Shown: one piece after another, positions 39,809-47,808 of the stretch
Numbering within the stretch: position 1 is the stretch's first letter
Layout of the letters: every line of letters starts with the position of its first letter
IMG/VR virus record: IMGVR_UViG_3300042691_012617
Location: 104,427 to 168,426 of that record
Reading direction: 5' to 3' (one strand)
DNA: 64,000 nt
From: a virus
Made by a program: the position numbers and the translations under genes
Notes under the pieces: generated by a model
The model's input: only the letters and a program-made list of their open reading frames with translations
Database searches by the model: none
Told to the model about the DNA's origin: nothing

Positions 39809-40310
39809 GACCCAAATCGCCAAACGGATCAGAATCGTTCTCGTTGGGTGGGGGAGCGTCCTGCCACTCTCCTTCTAGGTCGCCGCCGAAGTTATTCGGA
39901 CTGATCGGGAACTTGATCTCCCCATCCTGCGGCGGGGGGAACTTCATGTTCATCAAATCATTGATCATCTTATTGAAGAAATCGTGCATCTCTTCAGGAG
40001 AACCATGAAAGAACCCGTGCATGATGTTCTGATCAGCCTCAGCCAACTTTCCCAAGTCCTTCTTGGTTGGGCTTCGCAGGGTTCCCATCTTTTCGAAGTT
40101 GCGAATGTCGTTCGCAGAGATCACCTTACGCATGTCCATGCAGAGGGCATGGAGTTCCTTGAGGTCAACGACCCCCGAGTCTTTGCCTTCCTTGGTGAGG
40201 ACACGCAGCGTCATTTCGACTACCCGTAGGTACTCCATGAGTTGCTGCTTCTCGCGCAGGAGGGCGGCGTTCTGAGTGATGAGCGACTTGACTAGGCGTG
40301 GTTTGAGCAT
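39792..40310 (-). CDS. Hypothetical early protein with acidic tail
   Basis: 172 residues from ATG 40310. The first 60 residues are helical (AALLREKQQLMEYLRVVEMT) and likely coiled coil; ADQNIMHGFFHGSPEEMHDF follows, and the C-terminus is Pro/Asp-rich. No family recognised. The -10 box TAGTAT ends six bases before the ATG. The 3' end overlaps the promoter of the next gene. Confidence 0.7.
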   Translation of the reverse strand: MLKPRLVKSLITQNAALLREKQQLMEYLRVVEMTLRVLTKEGKDSGVVDLKELHALCMDMRKVISANDIRNFEKMGTLRSPTKKDLGKLAEADQNIMHGFFHGSPEEMHDFFNKMINDLMNMKFPPPQDGEIKFPISPNNFGGDLEGEWQDAPPPNENDSDPFGDLGLDKSE

Positions 40311-40316
40311 TCCCAA

Positions 40317-40345
40317 ATACTACCTCATGTTAGATGACTTGTCAA
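40317..40345 (-). promoter_or_regulatory. Sigma70-like promoter, leaderless
   Basis: TTGACA (40340-40345), 17-base spacer, TAGTAT (40317-40322); ATG six bases later at 40310. Confidence 0.7.
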
Positions 40346-41403
40346 CCCCGAACGCCCAAAGCCTTCAAAGTTGTTGGGTGAACTTGCGTCCCGCCGCCCG
40401 ATGCAATCGCAGAAAGGGCAGCGGTCTGCGCCTTTTCAGGAGTAATGTCGGGAGTGGGAGCATACTTCTTAATGTAGTCCATAATAGCAACCAAAGACTC
40501 GCGGTTGATCTCGCGGCTTCCTGCCTTCTTGACACGGAAGTACTTGAAGTCCATGATTGCAACGCCTTTGAGATCGTGATTCAAGGCAATCGTCTTACCA
40601 CGGTTTGTGCCCGACTGATAAGTGTACTCACCGCCCTTCTTGATTTCAATGGTGTTCGCCTTGCCGCCGAGAATGACAGCGATATCGCCATTGATACCGA
40701 GAGAAGGATAGGTGCGGAACATGATGTCCTGCATGGTTCCTGCTGCACCACGATGTGTCTTAAAGAGAATGTCGGTGGGCACAACGCGACCACGGGTGAG
40801 GTTCTGCTGAAGGGCGATCTGATAGTCCGTGAGAATCCATACGATATGGATGTTCTCAGGCTGATAGCCACCCTGCTTGAGGAACTGGAGGACACCCTGC
40901 TCCCCGCCCATTTCTCCGACAAGCGCACCCATGTCCTTTAGAGTCATGTCGAACATGACATTCGGAAGTTGTGACCGAGTCTTATCCGCAAAGAATGTCA
41001 TAAGTTGCTTCTGATCCAAACCAAGACCCTTGACCGCCATGTGCAATTTGCCTGTGTCGTTCGGATCCTTGAGATCAAGTGTACGAAGCAGAGGGATGAC
41101 ATCCTTGATCGACTGTGCCTTTGGAAGATCCATCTTGGCGGATGCAATCGCATCGCGCATCTTGAGGAGCGCGTCCTTGATGTCATCGGGATTGAAGATC
41201 TTGAACTTATCTCCCTGCATGAGATTCATTGCAGCGAACGACTTGCCCGATCCTGCTCCACCCGCAAGGATGACTGCATTGCCATAGTTGCCGCCCTTGC
41301 CAAGGATCAGCAACTTCTCCTCTAGGTACTTCTGAATCTCTTCGTAGAGGGGGGCGTTCTCTTCCTGAATGTGTTCGTCGCGCAGTTGGAAAAAGGTCTT
41401 CAT
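40342..41403 (-). CDS. Capsid-targeted zeta-toxin-like P-loop kinase
   Basis: 353 residues. The leader MKTFFQLRDEHIQE has an I-Q-E site. Walker A AVILAGGAGSGKSFAAMNLM is at 43-62, and D-D-I-K and VMFDMTLKDM follow as in zeta-toxin or AAA_33 kinases. HIVWILTDYQIALQQNLTRG contains the Arg-rich lid region. Zeta kinases phosphorylate UDP-GlcNAc or other substrates. I infer an injected kinase. A late box lies nine bases before the ATG with AGGAAA between. Confidence 0.78.
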   Translation of the reverse strand: MKTFFQLRDEHIQEENAPLYEEIQKYLEEKLLILGKGGNYGNAVILAGGAGSGKSFAAMNLMQGDKFKIFNPDDIKDALLKMRDAIASAKMDLPKAQSIKDVIPLLRTLDLKDPNDTGKLHMAVKGLGLDQKQLMTFFADKTRSQLPNVMFDMTLKDMGALVGEMGGEQGVLQFLKQGGYQPENIHIVWILTDYQIALQQNLTRGRVVPTDILFKTHRGAAGTMQDIMFRTYPSLGINGDIAVILGGKANTIEIKKGGEYTYQSGTNRGKTIALNHDLKGVAIMDFKYFRVKKAGSREINRESLVAIMDYIKKYAPTPDITPEKAQTAALSAIASGGGTQVHPTTLKALGVRG

Positions 41404-41412
41404 GGCATTTCC

Positions 41413-41419
41413 TATTTAT
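41413..41419 (-). promoter_or_regulatory. Late promoter (ATAAATA)
   Basis: ATAAATA, nine bases before the ATG at 41403. Confidence 0.55.
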
Positions 41420-41598
41420 GGTCTCGTACTAATGGTTGTCTTCTGTGCCGAGTGGGGTGCCATCACCGTATTGTTCGGGATCGCATTGCTCTTGGGCTTC
41501 CCGCCCTTCTTCAAGGACTTCTGTTGCATGATGTAATCGTCCATTCCCTTGCGGAACTGAAACCAATCCTTGCCGCGTTGAATGATGTCTTCTTTCAT
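41416..41598 (-). CDS. Small basic hypothetical protein
   Basis: 60 residues. It begins with an ATGA overlap to the upstream stop, which supports real translation. The N-terminal 30 residues are helical (DWFQFRKGMDDYIMQQKS) and the rest is basic and disordered. Function unknown. Confidence 0.6.
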   Translation of the reverse strand: MKEDIIQRGKDWFQFRKGMDDYIMQQKSLKKGGKPKSNAIPNNTVMAPHSAQKTTISTRP

Positions 41599-42524
41599 AC
41601 GGGCAACTTTGGATCAGGACTCATGAAATTGTTCTTCTTCATGGCGGTCATCATCACCATCTTCTTCATCTTGCCATCCCAATCAAGAGTGAACGGCATG
41701 TTGAGACTCTTACTCACATCAAGAATGATCGCCTTCCAATCGACGGGGTGATCCTTGATCTTCTGTGCATGCTTCTCATATGTCTTGCGGAAGGCATCCT
41801 GAATCTCAGGAATCGTGACCGTGCCACCATAGCCACGACTGCCGTTGATGCGTTCCCAAAAGTGTCGGGTGAAGGCGATGTCCAACTTTGCCGATGCGAA
41901 CATGGCATCAAGGACAGACTCAAGTCGCTTCAGGTCATTCCATGCCACGGGCGTGTGCGCCTGCGGCTGCACATACGAGTGCCCCCGCGCATACCCGTGA
42001 CCCGTGGTCGGGCGACCCGTGACGATGCCTTCGCTGACATCCTCTGTGAAGAACGACATGAGTTTGGGGGAGACGCGAACCTTGCGCTTCCCGATCTTGC
42101 GGGTGCTGCTGATGAAGGTGGTCTCTTCCAATTTCTCGTCCAAGTCCCACGGACCATAGTGTCCCGTGCTTCTCAACTTGCGAGTCATCTCAATGTAGGT
42201 GTATGTCTTGTATGCACCCTTCTCGTTCGGTTTGATCTTTCCGATTGCGTAGTAGACACGCTTGTCAATTCGGATGTCATTGCCATTCGATTGATCGATC
42301 ACCATGTCACCGTCCTCCACCCATGCGTGGGGAAATCGTAGCCCTGCCACAGATCCCTGCCCATACACCAAGGCATGGACGAGGACGGGCTTGCCTGAGG
42401 TGGACTTGATCGGTTTGCCGAAGAAGGCTGAGTTGAAGCGCATCATGAGATTTACTGCGGCTGTCATACAGTCGCCATCTCCATCGTGTCGCTCCGTTAG
42501 ATATTGATTGAAAGACTTGGTCAT
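41595..42524 (-). CDS. Capsid-targeted cysteine-protease-like protein
   Basis: 309 residues. The leader MTKSFNQYLTE has the L-T-E site, then R. The next 70 residues carry GDGDCMTAAVNLMMRFNS (C19), GLRFPHAWVEDGD (H66) and MVIDQSNGNDI (D77), the C-H-D order of papain-like or transglutaminase-like enzymes. The second half has FTEDVSEGIVTGRP followed by a GC-tract-encoded insert and a helical domain. GAGGAATAG precedes the ATG. Protease activity is inferred from spacing only. Confidence 0.7.
   Translation of the reverse strand: MTKSFNQYLTERHDGDGDCMTAAVNLMMRFNSAFFGKPIKSTSGKPVLVHALVYGQGSVAGLRFPHAWVEDGDMVIDQSNGNDIRIDKRVYYAIGKIKPNEKGAYKTYTYIEMTRKLRSTGHYGPWDLDEKLEETTFISSTRKIGKRKVRVSPKLMSFFTEDVSEGIVTGRPTTGHGYARGHSYVQPQAHTPVAWNDLKRLESVLDAMFASAKLDIAFTRHFWERINGSRGYGGTVTIPEIQDAFRKTYEKHAQKIKDHPVDWKAIILDVSKSLNMPFTLDWDGKMKKMVMMTAMKKNNFMSPDPKLPV
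41949..42014. repeat. GC-rich tract (copy 5)
   Basis: CCACGGGCGTGTGCGCCTGC and following GTGCCCCCGCGCATACCCGTG, encoding a Gly/His/Ala/Arg insert in the cysteine-protease-like gene. It shares CACGGGCGYGTG with copy 1. Confidence 0.5.
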
Positions 42525-42823
42525 CTATTCCTCGACTGCCAATCAGGAGTGATTGGAATACTCTTATCGCTCACGGCTCTCTTGCTCTGCGCTCCTGCCG
42601 CCTTGAGCCATTGCAGGACATGTGTTCTTCGCGTGGTCGCTTCGACTGCATTGGTGACTTCCCAAGGCCCCATTTGATCCTTGTCATCTGCCCAAGTTTC
42701 AACATCGAAATCTGTGGGAACTTGGTCAACTGCAAAGTTTGCACCGTCATAGCCTACTGCCCTTGTGTAGACCATGTTGGCGGTGCTATTGCTCTCATGG
42801 ATGTACTGCTTGAAGGACTTCAT
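42521..42823 (-). CDS. Small capsid-targeted protein
   Basis: 100 residues starting MKSFKQYIHES, a strong capsid-targeting leader (I-H-E then S). The mature part (YTRAVGYDGANFAVDQVPTD then VETWADDKDQMGPWEVTN) is acidic, with a C-terminal RRTHVLQWLKAAG helix. No enzyme motif. A CTAAATA box lies six bases before the ATG. Confidence 0.75.
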   Translation of the reverse strand: MKSFKQYIHESNSTANMVYTRAVGYDGANFAVDQVPTDFDVETWADDKDQMGPWEVTNAVEATTRRTHVLQWLKAAGAQSKRAVSDKSIPITPDWQSRNR

Positions 42824-42829
42824 GTCCTT

Positions 42830-42836
42830 TATTTAG
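42830..42836 (-). promoter_or_regulatory. Late promoter, close to start
   Basis: CTAAATA, six bases (AAGGAC) before the ATG at 42823. Confidence 0.6.
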
Positions 42837-42837
42837 C

Positions 42838-42870
42838 CGTAAAAGAAAGAGGGAGACCCGAAGGTCTCCC
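42838..42870 (-). terminator. Rho-independent terminator with UUCG loop
   Basis: GGGAGACC-TTCG-GGTCTCCC followed on the minus strand by TCTTTCTTTT. It ends transcription from the small membrane protein gene at 42901-43059. Confidence 0.88.
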
Positions 42871-42900
42871 CCTATCCAATGTATGAAATGTTTTACCGAC

Positions 42901-43059
42901 TCACTTGGTCAGCGTGGTGACGGCGGCTTGCACCGTCTCCCAAGCCACCACAAGACCCTTCAGGGCGAAGGGGAGGATGGCAAGGAACAGAACCGCATGA
43001 ATCGGGTTCTTCCAGCAGAAACCACAGCCAGTAACGGGGCACTTGTTGTTAGCACTCAT
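42901..43059 (-). CDS. Small membrane protein with Cys-rich N-terminus
   Basis: 52 residues from ATG 43059 (AAGGAGAAAACGAAA before it). MSANNKCPVTGCGFCWKNPI holds three cysteines, and one transmembrane helix (HAVLFLAILPFALKGLVVAW) follows. It sits between the outer-membrane barrel gene and a strong terminator. It could be a small membrane effector; function unknown. Confidence 0.75.
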   Translation of the reverse strand: MSANNKCPVTGCGFCWKNPIHAVLFLAILPFALKGLVVAWETVQAAVTTLTK

Positions 43060-43103
43060 TTTCGTTTTCTCCTTTGTAGAAATTGGAAAGTACATTACAA
43101 ACC

Positions 43104-43886
43104 TCAGAACTTGATGCCGACTCCGAAGGTGACGATTGCGTCAGCCTCAGGGGTGGCGACATCCTGCGACACAGGGACAAGCACCCCTGCATTCAGATCA
43201 ATGTTCGACGCGACATGCCAGTTGGCGACAGGACCAAGGAACAGTTGGTTCTCACCGCTGTTCACATAGTAGACCTGATCGAACTGTACGCCAAGGTCGA
43301 ACGAATTCCACTTGTAGGAAAGGTCGGTGCCGAGCGTAACGACATCGGAGTCTGTCTTGGCACCGAGCCAAGTGATATACGACTCCCCGCCGTCGAAACG
43401 ATATTCGGCAGTCTGCTTGAAGTCGAAGACCCACAACTTGCAGTCGAACGCCGCGTTGATGTACGGGTTGACATTCGCGTTACGGAAATACTCCGAACCC
43501 ACAGGCAGATACACACCGCCGCCAAGAGCCAAATCCCACTTACCGATGACATCGTTGTTTCCTCCGATGAAGTCCCACGAACCGCCGAGGCTGATGTTGC
43601 TCACGGTTGTGTTGTCATCCTGCGAGTACACAGGAATGTTGAGATCAAGGCTGATGTCCTTGGTGAGGTCAACGCCGAGAGTCGAGTTGAAGGCGAACAG
43701 AGTGCTGCCCGAACCCTTGAAGGTGTGGATGTCAACGGATTCGCTGAGGTACCACTTCAGGTCAGACACCGCGCTGATTGCGGGTTCTGCCTGAGGAGCC
43801 GCCGTCTGTGCCTGAGCAACAGCAGCGGTGGAGATGAGAGCAGCAGCAGCCACACTCGTTCCGATCTTACTAGTCATGTTTGTCAT
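43104..43886 (-). CDS. Phage-encoded outer-membrane beta-barrel protein
   Basis: 260 residues from ATG 43886 with AGGAG upstream. The N-terminus MTNMTSKIGTSVAAAALIST with cleavage near AVAQAQ is a Sec signal peptide. The mature part is a run of alternating strands (LKWYLSESVDIHTFKG, DISLDLNIPVYSQD, WDLALGGGVYLPVG, DLGVQFDQVYYV) and ends in GVGIKF; the C-terminal Phe is the outer-membrane barrel signal. It would be assembled in the outer membrane of the infected cell and could exclude other phages or alter permeability, as Lom or phage porins do. The function is inferred. Confidence 0.82.
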   Translation of the reverse strand: MTNMTSKIGTSVAAAALISTAAVAQAQTAAPQAEPAISAVSDLKWYLSESVDIHTFKGSGSTLFAFNSTLGVDLTKDISLDLNIPVYSQDDNTTVSNISLGGSWDFIGGNNDVIGKWDLALGGGVYLPVGSEYFRNANVNPYINAAFDCKLWVFDFKQTAEYRFDGGESYITWLGAKTDSDVVTLGTDLSYKWNSFDLGVQFDQVYYVNSGENQLFLGPVANWHVASNIDLNAGVLVPVSQDVATPEADAIVTFGVGIKF

Positions 43887-43988
43887 TCCTATCTTTCTCC
43901 TTTGCACCGCCCGTTCATTCGGGAGGTGCGGATACTTATACCTGATGATGGTGAACCTGAGCGCAATCTTAACCAACTCCAATCAAGT
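43887..43988 (-). promoter_or_regulatory. Leader region of the barrel gene with hairpin and weak late box
   Basis: TATAAGTA (43933-43940) resembles the late consensus with one change. Between it and the Shine-Dalgarno is an inverted repeat, GCACCTCCCG and CGGGCGGTGC, directly before AAAGGAGAAAG, which could control translation. Confidence 0.45.
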
Positions 43989-44025
43989 GAAAAGAGAAAC
44001 CCCCACCACAGAGCGGCAGGGGCTT
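43989..44025 (-). terminator. Rho-independent terminator
   Basis: On the minus strand AAGCCCCTGCC pairs imperfectly with TGGGGGTTT, then TCTCTTTTC. It lies 35 bases after the stop of the 1067-residue gene. Confidence 0.75.
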
Positions 44026-44060
44026 ATCTTTCTTTCGGACTTGACCGCTTTCTTTTCTGC

Positions 44061-47000
44061 TTAGGTCAGAACTCTGTCCTTGATCAATGCTTCGATGGTG
44101 GTCGCATCGACATTTCTGACAGCCGTTCTGTACCCGATGGCTTGGTGAACGAGATCCACTTTGCCCTTCGCGTTGGTGGCTACCTTATAGTTCTCACCCT
44201 TCACCACGCTGCCGCTCATCATACTCTTGCTCTGAAGCGCACGGAGTCTTTGACCGACATAGACCATCTTCGATCCTTGTACCGCGACACGATCCTGCTC
44301 TTCGATCACTTCACCATCGATCTCTGTGATCTCAGATACGGTTCCCTTATCTACTAGTTTCTTCCAAATCTCCCATGCCTTCCCCTGCTGCGTTTTGGCT
44401 CTTGTGTACATGCTCTTCAAGTTTTTATAGGATGGAACTGCTCCTTCAAACGGAGGAACCGCTCCTGTTGCCTTGTACCAAGTCCTCAGATCATTCTCAC
44501 TTGGAACACCCTTCGCCTCTGTGACATCGATTTCTACACTCTCTGCCTTCACATACTTGACATGGTTGCGGATCGCCCACTTCTCCATCACGGGCTTGCC
44601 GTCCGCACCTTCATCAACGGCGATGTAGCAGACGGTTCCCTTGACATTGGCTGATCTCCATTGCTCCTTGCGGTCCCCACCATAGGAGACGCAGACTTCG
44701 TGCGGGAGACCATGGCTCTTGCCCCATGAGTCGGTTGAGTTGCGGTACTCAAACCGCTTCTTATAAGTTGCCTCCGTGAAGGCACCGACGATTCCCTTCG
44801 TGTCCAAGGGAGCGTATGCTTCTGTGAATGATTCGAACACAGCCTTGATCTTAGAGTTGTTGCGATCCTCAGGCTTGAGGAATTCACGAACTCCCTTAAG
44901 AACATGTGCAACCATGTTCTTCGGTTCTCCACGCAGGAAGTCGGTTAGCCCGTCGATCATTTCCCACACAGGGCCTGAGTCACCGTTCGGAACTTTCATA
45001 GTTCCATTGAGACCACCCTTCTTATATGCCTTCTCTAGGTCATCGATCAAACCATCGGCATCCGTCTTGGTCAGGGAGTCTGTTCCCTTCCACCACACCT
45101 CGCTGATGTCGAATGATTCGACCATCGACATGCCGTGCTTGTCCATCCACATGGCGACAGCCTTGAGCAACTGACGAGGAGCGAAACGCATTTCCTTGTC
45201 ACCGACGAAGCGTGTCGTGCTGTCGGGGAAGGCAGTCAGAACCAACTTTGGATTACCCTGCTGCTTCGTGTTGAAGAAGACCTTATGTGGTGCAATCGAT
45301 GTGCGGGTGTTCTTCTTGGCGGGTTCTTCGATGAAGCCTACCTCGCCCTTGTTTTGAACGCTGATGAGCCAACCCTTGAGACTGCCCTCCACGAACGAAG
45401 TGAAGCGATACTTGCCGATGACCTGTTGGGCTTCGGTCAGTTCCTCGCCGTCCTCTTCGACGCTCTCGCCCCAACTCTTGTTGACGAAGGCAGCGGCTTC
45501 TCTCTCGCTATTCATATCCTTGACCCACTTGCCGCTCATCGTATAGATTCCGATGATTCTCTTGGAGTCACGCTTGCCAGGACCCGTGAGATATTTTACC
45601 TTTGCCTCTTCGATATCTACTTCTTCCTTCTGCACCTTCTGCTTGGGAACGAGTACGCTTGCAGGCTCACCGACATCGACCACATAGCCACCGCCATGCT
45701 GCCGTGCCTTGTCCGTGCCGCCGTCATCGTAACGGACGATCTTGCCGCTGACCATCTTGCCCTTATGCGGAACCTTGACCTTGTCGCCCGCCTTGAACTG
45801 TTCAGCGACTTCGACTTCTTCCTTGATGGCGACCACGGTGACCTCGCCGCCCGACCAACTTCCCTTGGAGCCGACCTTGGCTTCAGGCTTCTTGGTGAGT
45901 CCCTTGGTGAGAGAAGCGAAGTCGCTAGGAGCATACACCTTGATCGACATGCTCTCGGGACTCTTCTCCTTGGTGACAACCAACACGCTGCCCGTGGGCT
46001 TGCCCTCAAGAGACTTCTTGGCAGCACGAAGAGAACTGACCATGGAGGATCCGCCGATAGGATCGTCCTTGACCATCTTCTCGGCACCCGCCATCATGCG
46101 GACACCTTCTTCAACATTTTCAACTTCTTCCTTCACTCCTGCGTTTCTCTTCGCAGCGGCGATGGCTTCGTCCCTAGTGGCATATCTGCCGATCACCGTT
46201 CCCTTGCGACCATCGGGGAAGCGGACACTACCTTGGCTGTAACTTAGTTGGTACAACACGAACTTGCCGCTATCTCGGTCGAGGCGAAACCCATAGGTGC
46301 CGATGTTCAAGTTCTCCTCGTTGACCTCGACCTCTTCCTTAGTTCCAAGATATTTGACTTCGTTCTTGTGCTTGGCGATGTCATATCTCGGATTGCTACC
46401 GACATTCACCATCAGAGCGTCTGAGCCAACCTTGACCACGACTCCACGACGAGGCTTGCCGTTGACCATGGTCTGCACGGCATCACCAACACGGAACTGA
46501 TGTGTATCGGTTGCCTCTGCAACCTCGACGCTCTCACCGTGGAATGTGTTGAACATCATCTCTAGTGCAGCGATGTCCGACTCCCGTGACTTGTCGCCCA
46601 TGGCAGGAGCGACCTTGTTCTTGTCTAGGAGTTGCTTGAGTTCCTTGCGAACGGGATCGGTCTTGGACAATCCCTTCATCTCTGCTGCCTTGAGTTTGGC
46701 ACCGTACTTGCGACTGATCTCCGCAACCACAGCCTTGGGCAGACCTTCGACCCAATCCTCCATGGCTGCTTTGACTGCGCCCTCTGTGATGTACTCTTCG
46801 TGAAGCGATTCAAGCATGAGGAACAGATGCGACTCTTTGTCCAAGCCCTCTGTCTTGAGCATGCTGAAGTCAACGGTGACGATGGCATTGGTTCCCGCAG
46901 GAGCCTTGACCTTGTCGAACGATGTGTTGATCGACGCGGGTGAACCCGTGGCTTGACGCTTGGTCAGACCGTTGAAGGTGATGATGAAGTCCCGTGCCTT

Positions 47001-47264
47001 CGCAGCGTTAGCGAAGTACAGCATCATCTTCTTGTCGCTGACTTCCATCTTGTTGATGCCCTTTTCGAAACCCATCTTTTGGATGAGTTGACGCATCTTG
47101 GCTTCGAACTGCTGCTTGCTGTAGCCGAACATCGCGCCGCCCCCGCCTGTGGCGAACAGGGGTGCTTCGTTGATCGCCTTCGCCATCTGCTCGTTCTTAG
47201 AGGTGGCGGCACCGCCGAACTTGGCGGCTTCTGCGAGGATTCGTCTTTGGAATTCGTTCATCAT
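44061..47264 (-). CDS. Capsid-targeted polyprotein-like gene with SH3-like modules
   Basis: 1067 residues from ATG 47264 (CAGGAG ten bases upstream). The leader MMNEFQRRILAEA has the L-A-E site at 10-12. I see no catalytic motif. The chain is a string of small modules, several beginning like SH3/KOW barrels (HQFRVGDAVQTMVNGKPRRG, EQFKAGDKVKVPHKGKMVSG, LNIGTYGFRLDRDSGKFVLY). Modules are separated by acidic links ending in x-E-A, x-E-E or x-E-Q: YITE-G (about 158-161), VEVAE-A (246-250), VEVNE-E (312-316), VEVAE-Q (484-488), VDIEE-A (549-553), ELTE-A (607-611), ISE-V (720-722), FTE-A (813-815 and 829-831), VTE-A (914-916). These are T4 gp21-type cut sites in form. I infer processing into a set of internal head proteins. 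Confidence 0.8.
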   Translation of the reverse strand: MMNEFQRRILAEAAKFGGAATSKNEQMAKAINEAPLFATGGGGAMFGYSKQQFEAKMRQLIQKMGFEKGINKMEVSDKKMMLYFANAAKARDFIITFNGLTKRQATGSPASINTSFDKVKAPAGTNAIVTVDFSMLKTEGLDKESHLFLMLESLHEEYITEGAVKAAMEDWVEGLPKAVVAEISRKYGAKLKAAEMKGLSKTDPVRKELKQLLDKNKVAPAMGDKSRESDIAALEMMFNTFHGESVEVAEATDTHQFRVGDAVQTMVNGKPRRGVVVKVGSDALMVNVGSNPRYDIAKHKNEVKYLGTKEEVEVNEENLNIGTYGFRLDRDSGKFVLYQLSYSQGSVRFPDGRKGTVIGRYATRDEAIAAAKRNAGVKEEVENVEEGVRMMAGAEKMVKDDPIGGSSMVSSLRAAKKSLEGKPTGSVLVVTKEKSPESMSIKVYAPSDFASLTKGLTKKPEAKVGSKGSWSGGEVTVVAIKEEVEVAEQFKAGDKVKVPHKGKMVSGKIVRYDDGGTDKARQHGGGYVVDVGEPASVLVPKQKVQKEEVDIEEAKVKYLTGPGKRDSKRIIGIYTMSGKWVKDMNSEREAAAFVNKSWGESVEEDGEELTEAQQVIGKYRFTSFVEGSLKGWLISVQNKGEVGFIEEPAKKNTRTSIAPHKVFFNTKQQGNPKLVLTAFPDSTTRFVGDKEMRFAPRQLLKAVAMWMDKHGMSMVESFDISEVWWKGTDSLTKTDADGLIDDLEKAYKKGGLNGTMKVPNGDSGPVWEMIDGLTDFLRGEPKNMVAHVLKGVREFLKPEDRNNSKIKAVFESFTEAYAPLDTKGIVGAFTEATYKKRFEYRNSTDSWGKSHGLPHEVCVSYGGDRKEQWRSANVKGTVCYIAVDEGADGKPVMEKWAIRNHVKYVKAESVEIDVTEAKGVPSENDLRTWYKATGAVPPFEGAVPSYKNLKSMYTRAKTQQGKAWEIWKKLVDKGTVSEITEIDGEVIEEQDRVAVQGSKMVYVGQRLRALQSKSMMSGSVVKGENYKVATNAKGKVDLVHQAIGYRTAVRNVDATTIEALIKDRVLT

Positions 47265-47288
47265 AGGGTTAATGCTCCTGAGTAAGGA

Positions 47289-47295
47289 GTATTTA
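47289..47295 (-). promoter_or_regulatory. Late promoter (CTAAATA)
   Basis: CTAAATA, 24 bases before the ATG at 47264 with CAGGAG between. Confidence 0.6.
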
Positions 47296-47310
47296 GCCTT
47301 TGACAAACGG

Positions 47311-47347
47311 GGAAAGAGAAAGAGTGGGGAACCTGTTCAACCACCCA
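47311..47347 (-). terminator. Terminator of a small RNA
   Basis: GTGGG and CCCAC pair across a 15-base loop, followed on the minus strand by TCTTTCTCTTTCC. Confidence 0.6.
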
Positions 47348-47421
47348 CGGCTGCTAATCGTGCAACCTTGCTCCTGTCTTAGTACCCCCGCTAGTGGGGC
47401 GCAGGACGGCTTTACTAGACG
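47323..47421 (-). ncRNA. Candidate small structured RNA of about 100 nt
   Basis: A near-consensus promoter (47428-47455) and a terminator (47311-47347) frame a stretch with no protein-coding frame. Nested stems are visible: GTCCTG pairs with CAGGA around CCCC-ACTAGC-GGGG, then a second part around GTTGCACGATTAGCAGCCG. It is not a standard tRNA: no T-loop TTCRA and no acceptor pair. Function unknown. Confidence 0.55.
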
Positions 47422-47427
47422 GATGTA

Positions 47428-47455
47428 ACTATACAGCGACGAAAGTTGCTGTCAA
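47428..47455 (-). promoter_or_regulatory. Sigma70-like promoter of the small RNA
   Basis: TTGACA (47450-47455), 16-base spacer, TATAGT (47428-47433). Confidence 0.72.
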
Positions 47456-47476
47456 GAACCTTGTCGAAAGATTCTT

Positions 47477-47806
47477 TTACTTGGCTCTACCGCCAAGGAA
47501 CTTCGTGTGGATAGGATCGCCCTTCAGATGAATGCCGACGATCTCATATCCGTTTGTTTTGAGTCCCGCAACATACGCATTTAAGTGTCGATTAAATTCG
47601 TACTTGTTGTCGGTCGTCTTCAGTTGCACGGGTGGGAACACCGCATTGACCGTGGTCTTCTCGCCCGTCTTTGGAAGAACGATTCGATAACGAACGACAG
47701 CCCTGATGTCATACTCATCATCAGGTTCGTATGCGTTCGATTTGTACTTGAAAACCTTGAACGAGTCGAATGTCGATTCGCTGATGTAGTCCTTGTATGA
47801 CTTCAT
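47477..47806 (-). CDS. Small capsid-targeted protein
   Basis: 109 residues starting MKSYKDYISES, a clear capsid-targeting leader (I-S-E then S). The mature part looks like a small alpha/beta fold (DEYDIRAVVRYRIVLPKTGE, YEFNRHLNAYVAGLKTNGYE). No enzyme motif is seen. It is the third gene in a run with the SpeD-like gene. Confidence 0.75.
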   Translation of the reverse strand: MKSYKDYISESTFDSFKVFKYKSNAYEPDDEYDIRAVVRYRIVLPKTGEKTTVNAVFPPVQLKTTDNKYEFNRHLNAYVAGLKTNGYEIVGIHLKGDPIHTKFLGGRAK

Positions 47807-47808
47807 GG

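Noticed and set aside
45135-46247. Plus-strand open frame of 370 codons opposite the polyprotein-like gene
   Set aside because: Antisense shadow; Leu/His-rich composition arises from complementing Glu/Lys/Val codons.
47328-47420. Possible plus-strand tRNA-Ser (CTGCTAAT loop)
   Set aside because: Acceptor ends do not pair, no T-arm of the TTCRA form, and the promoter and terminator point to the minus strand.
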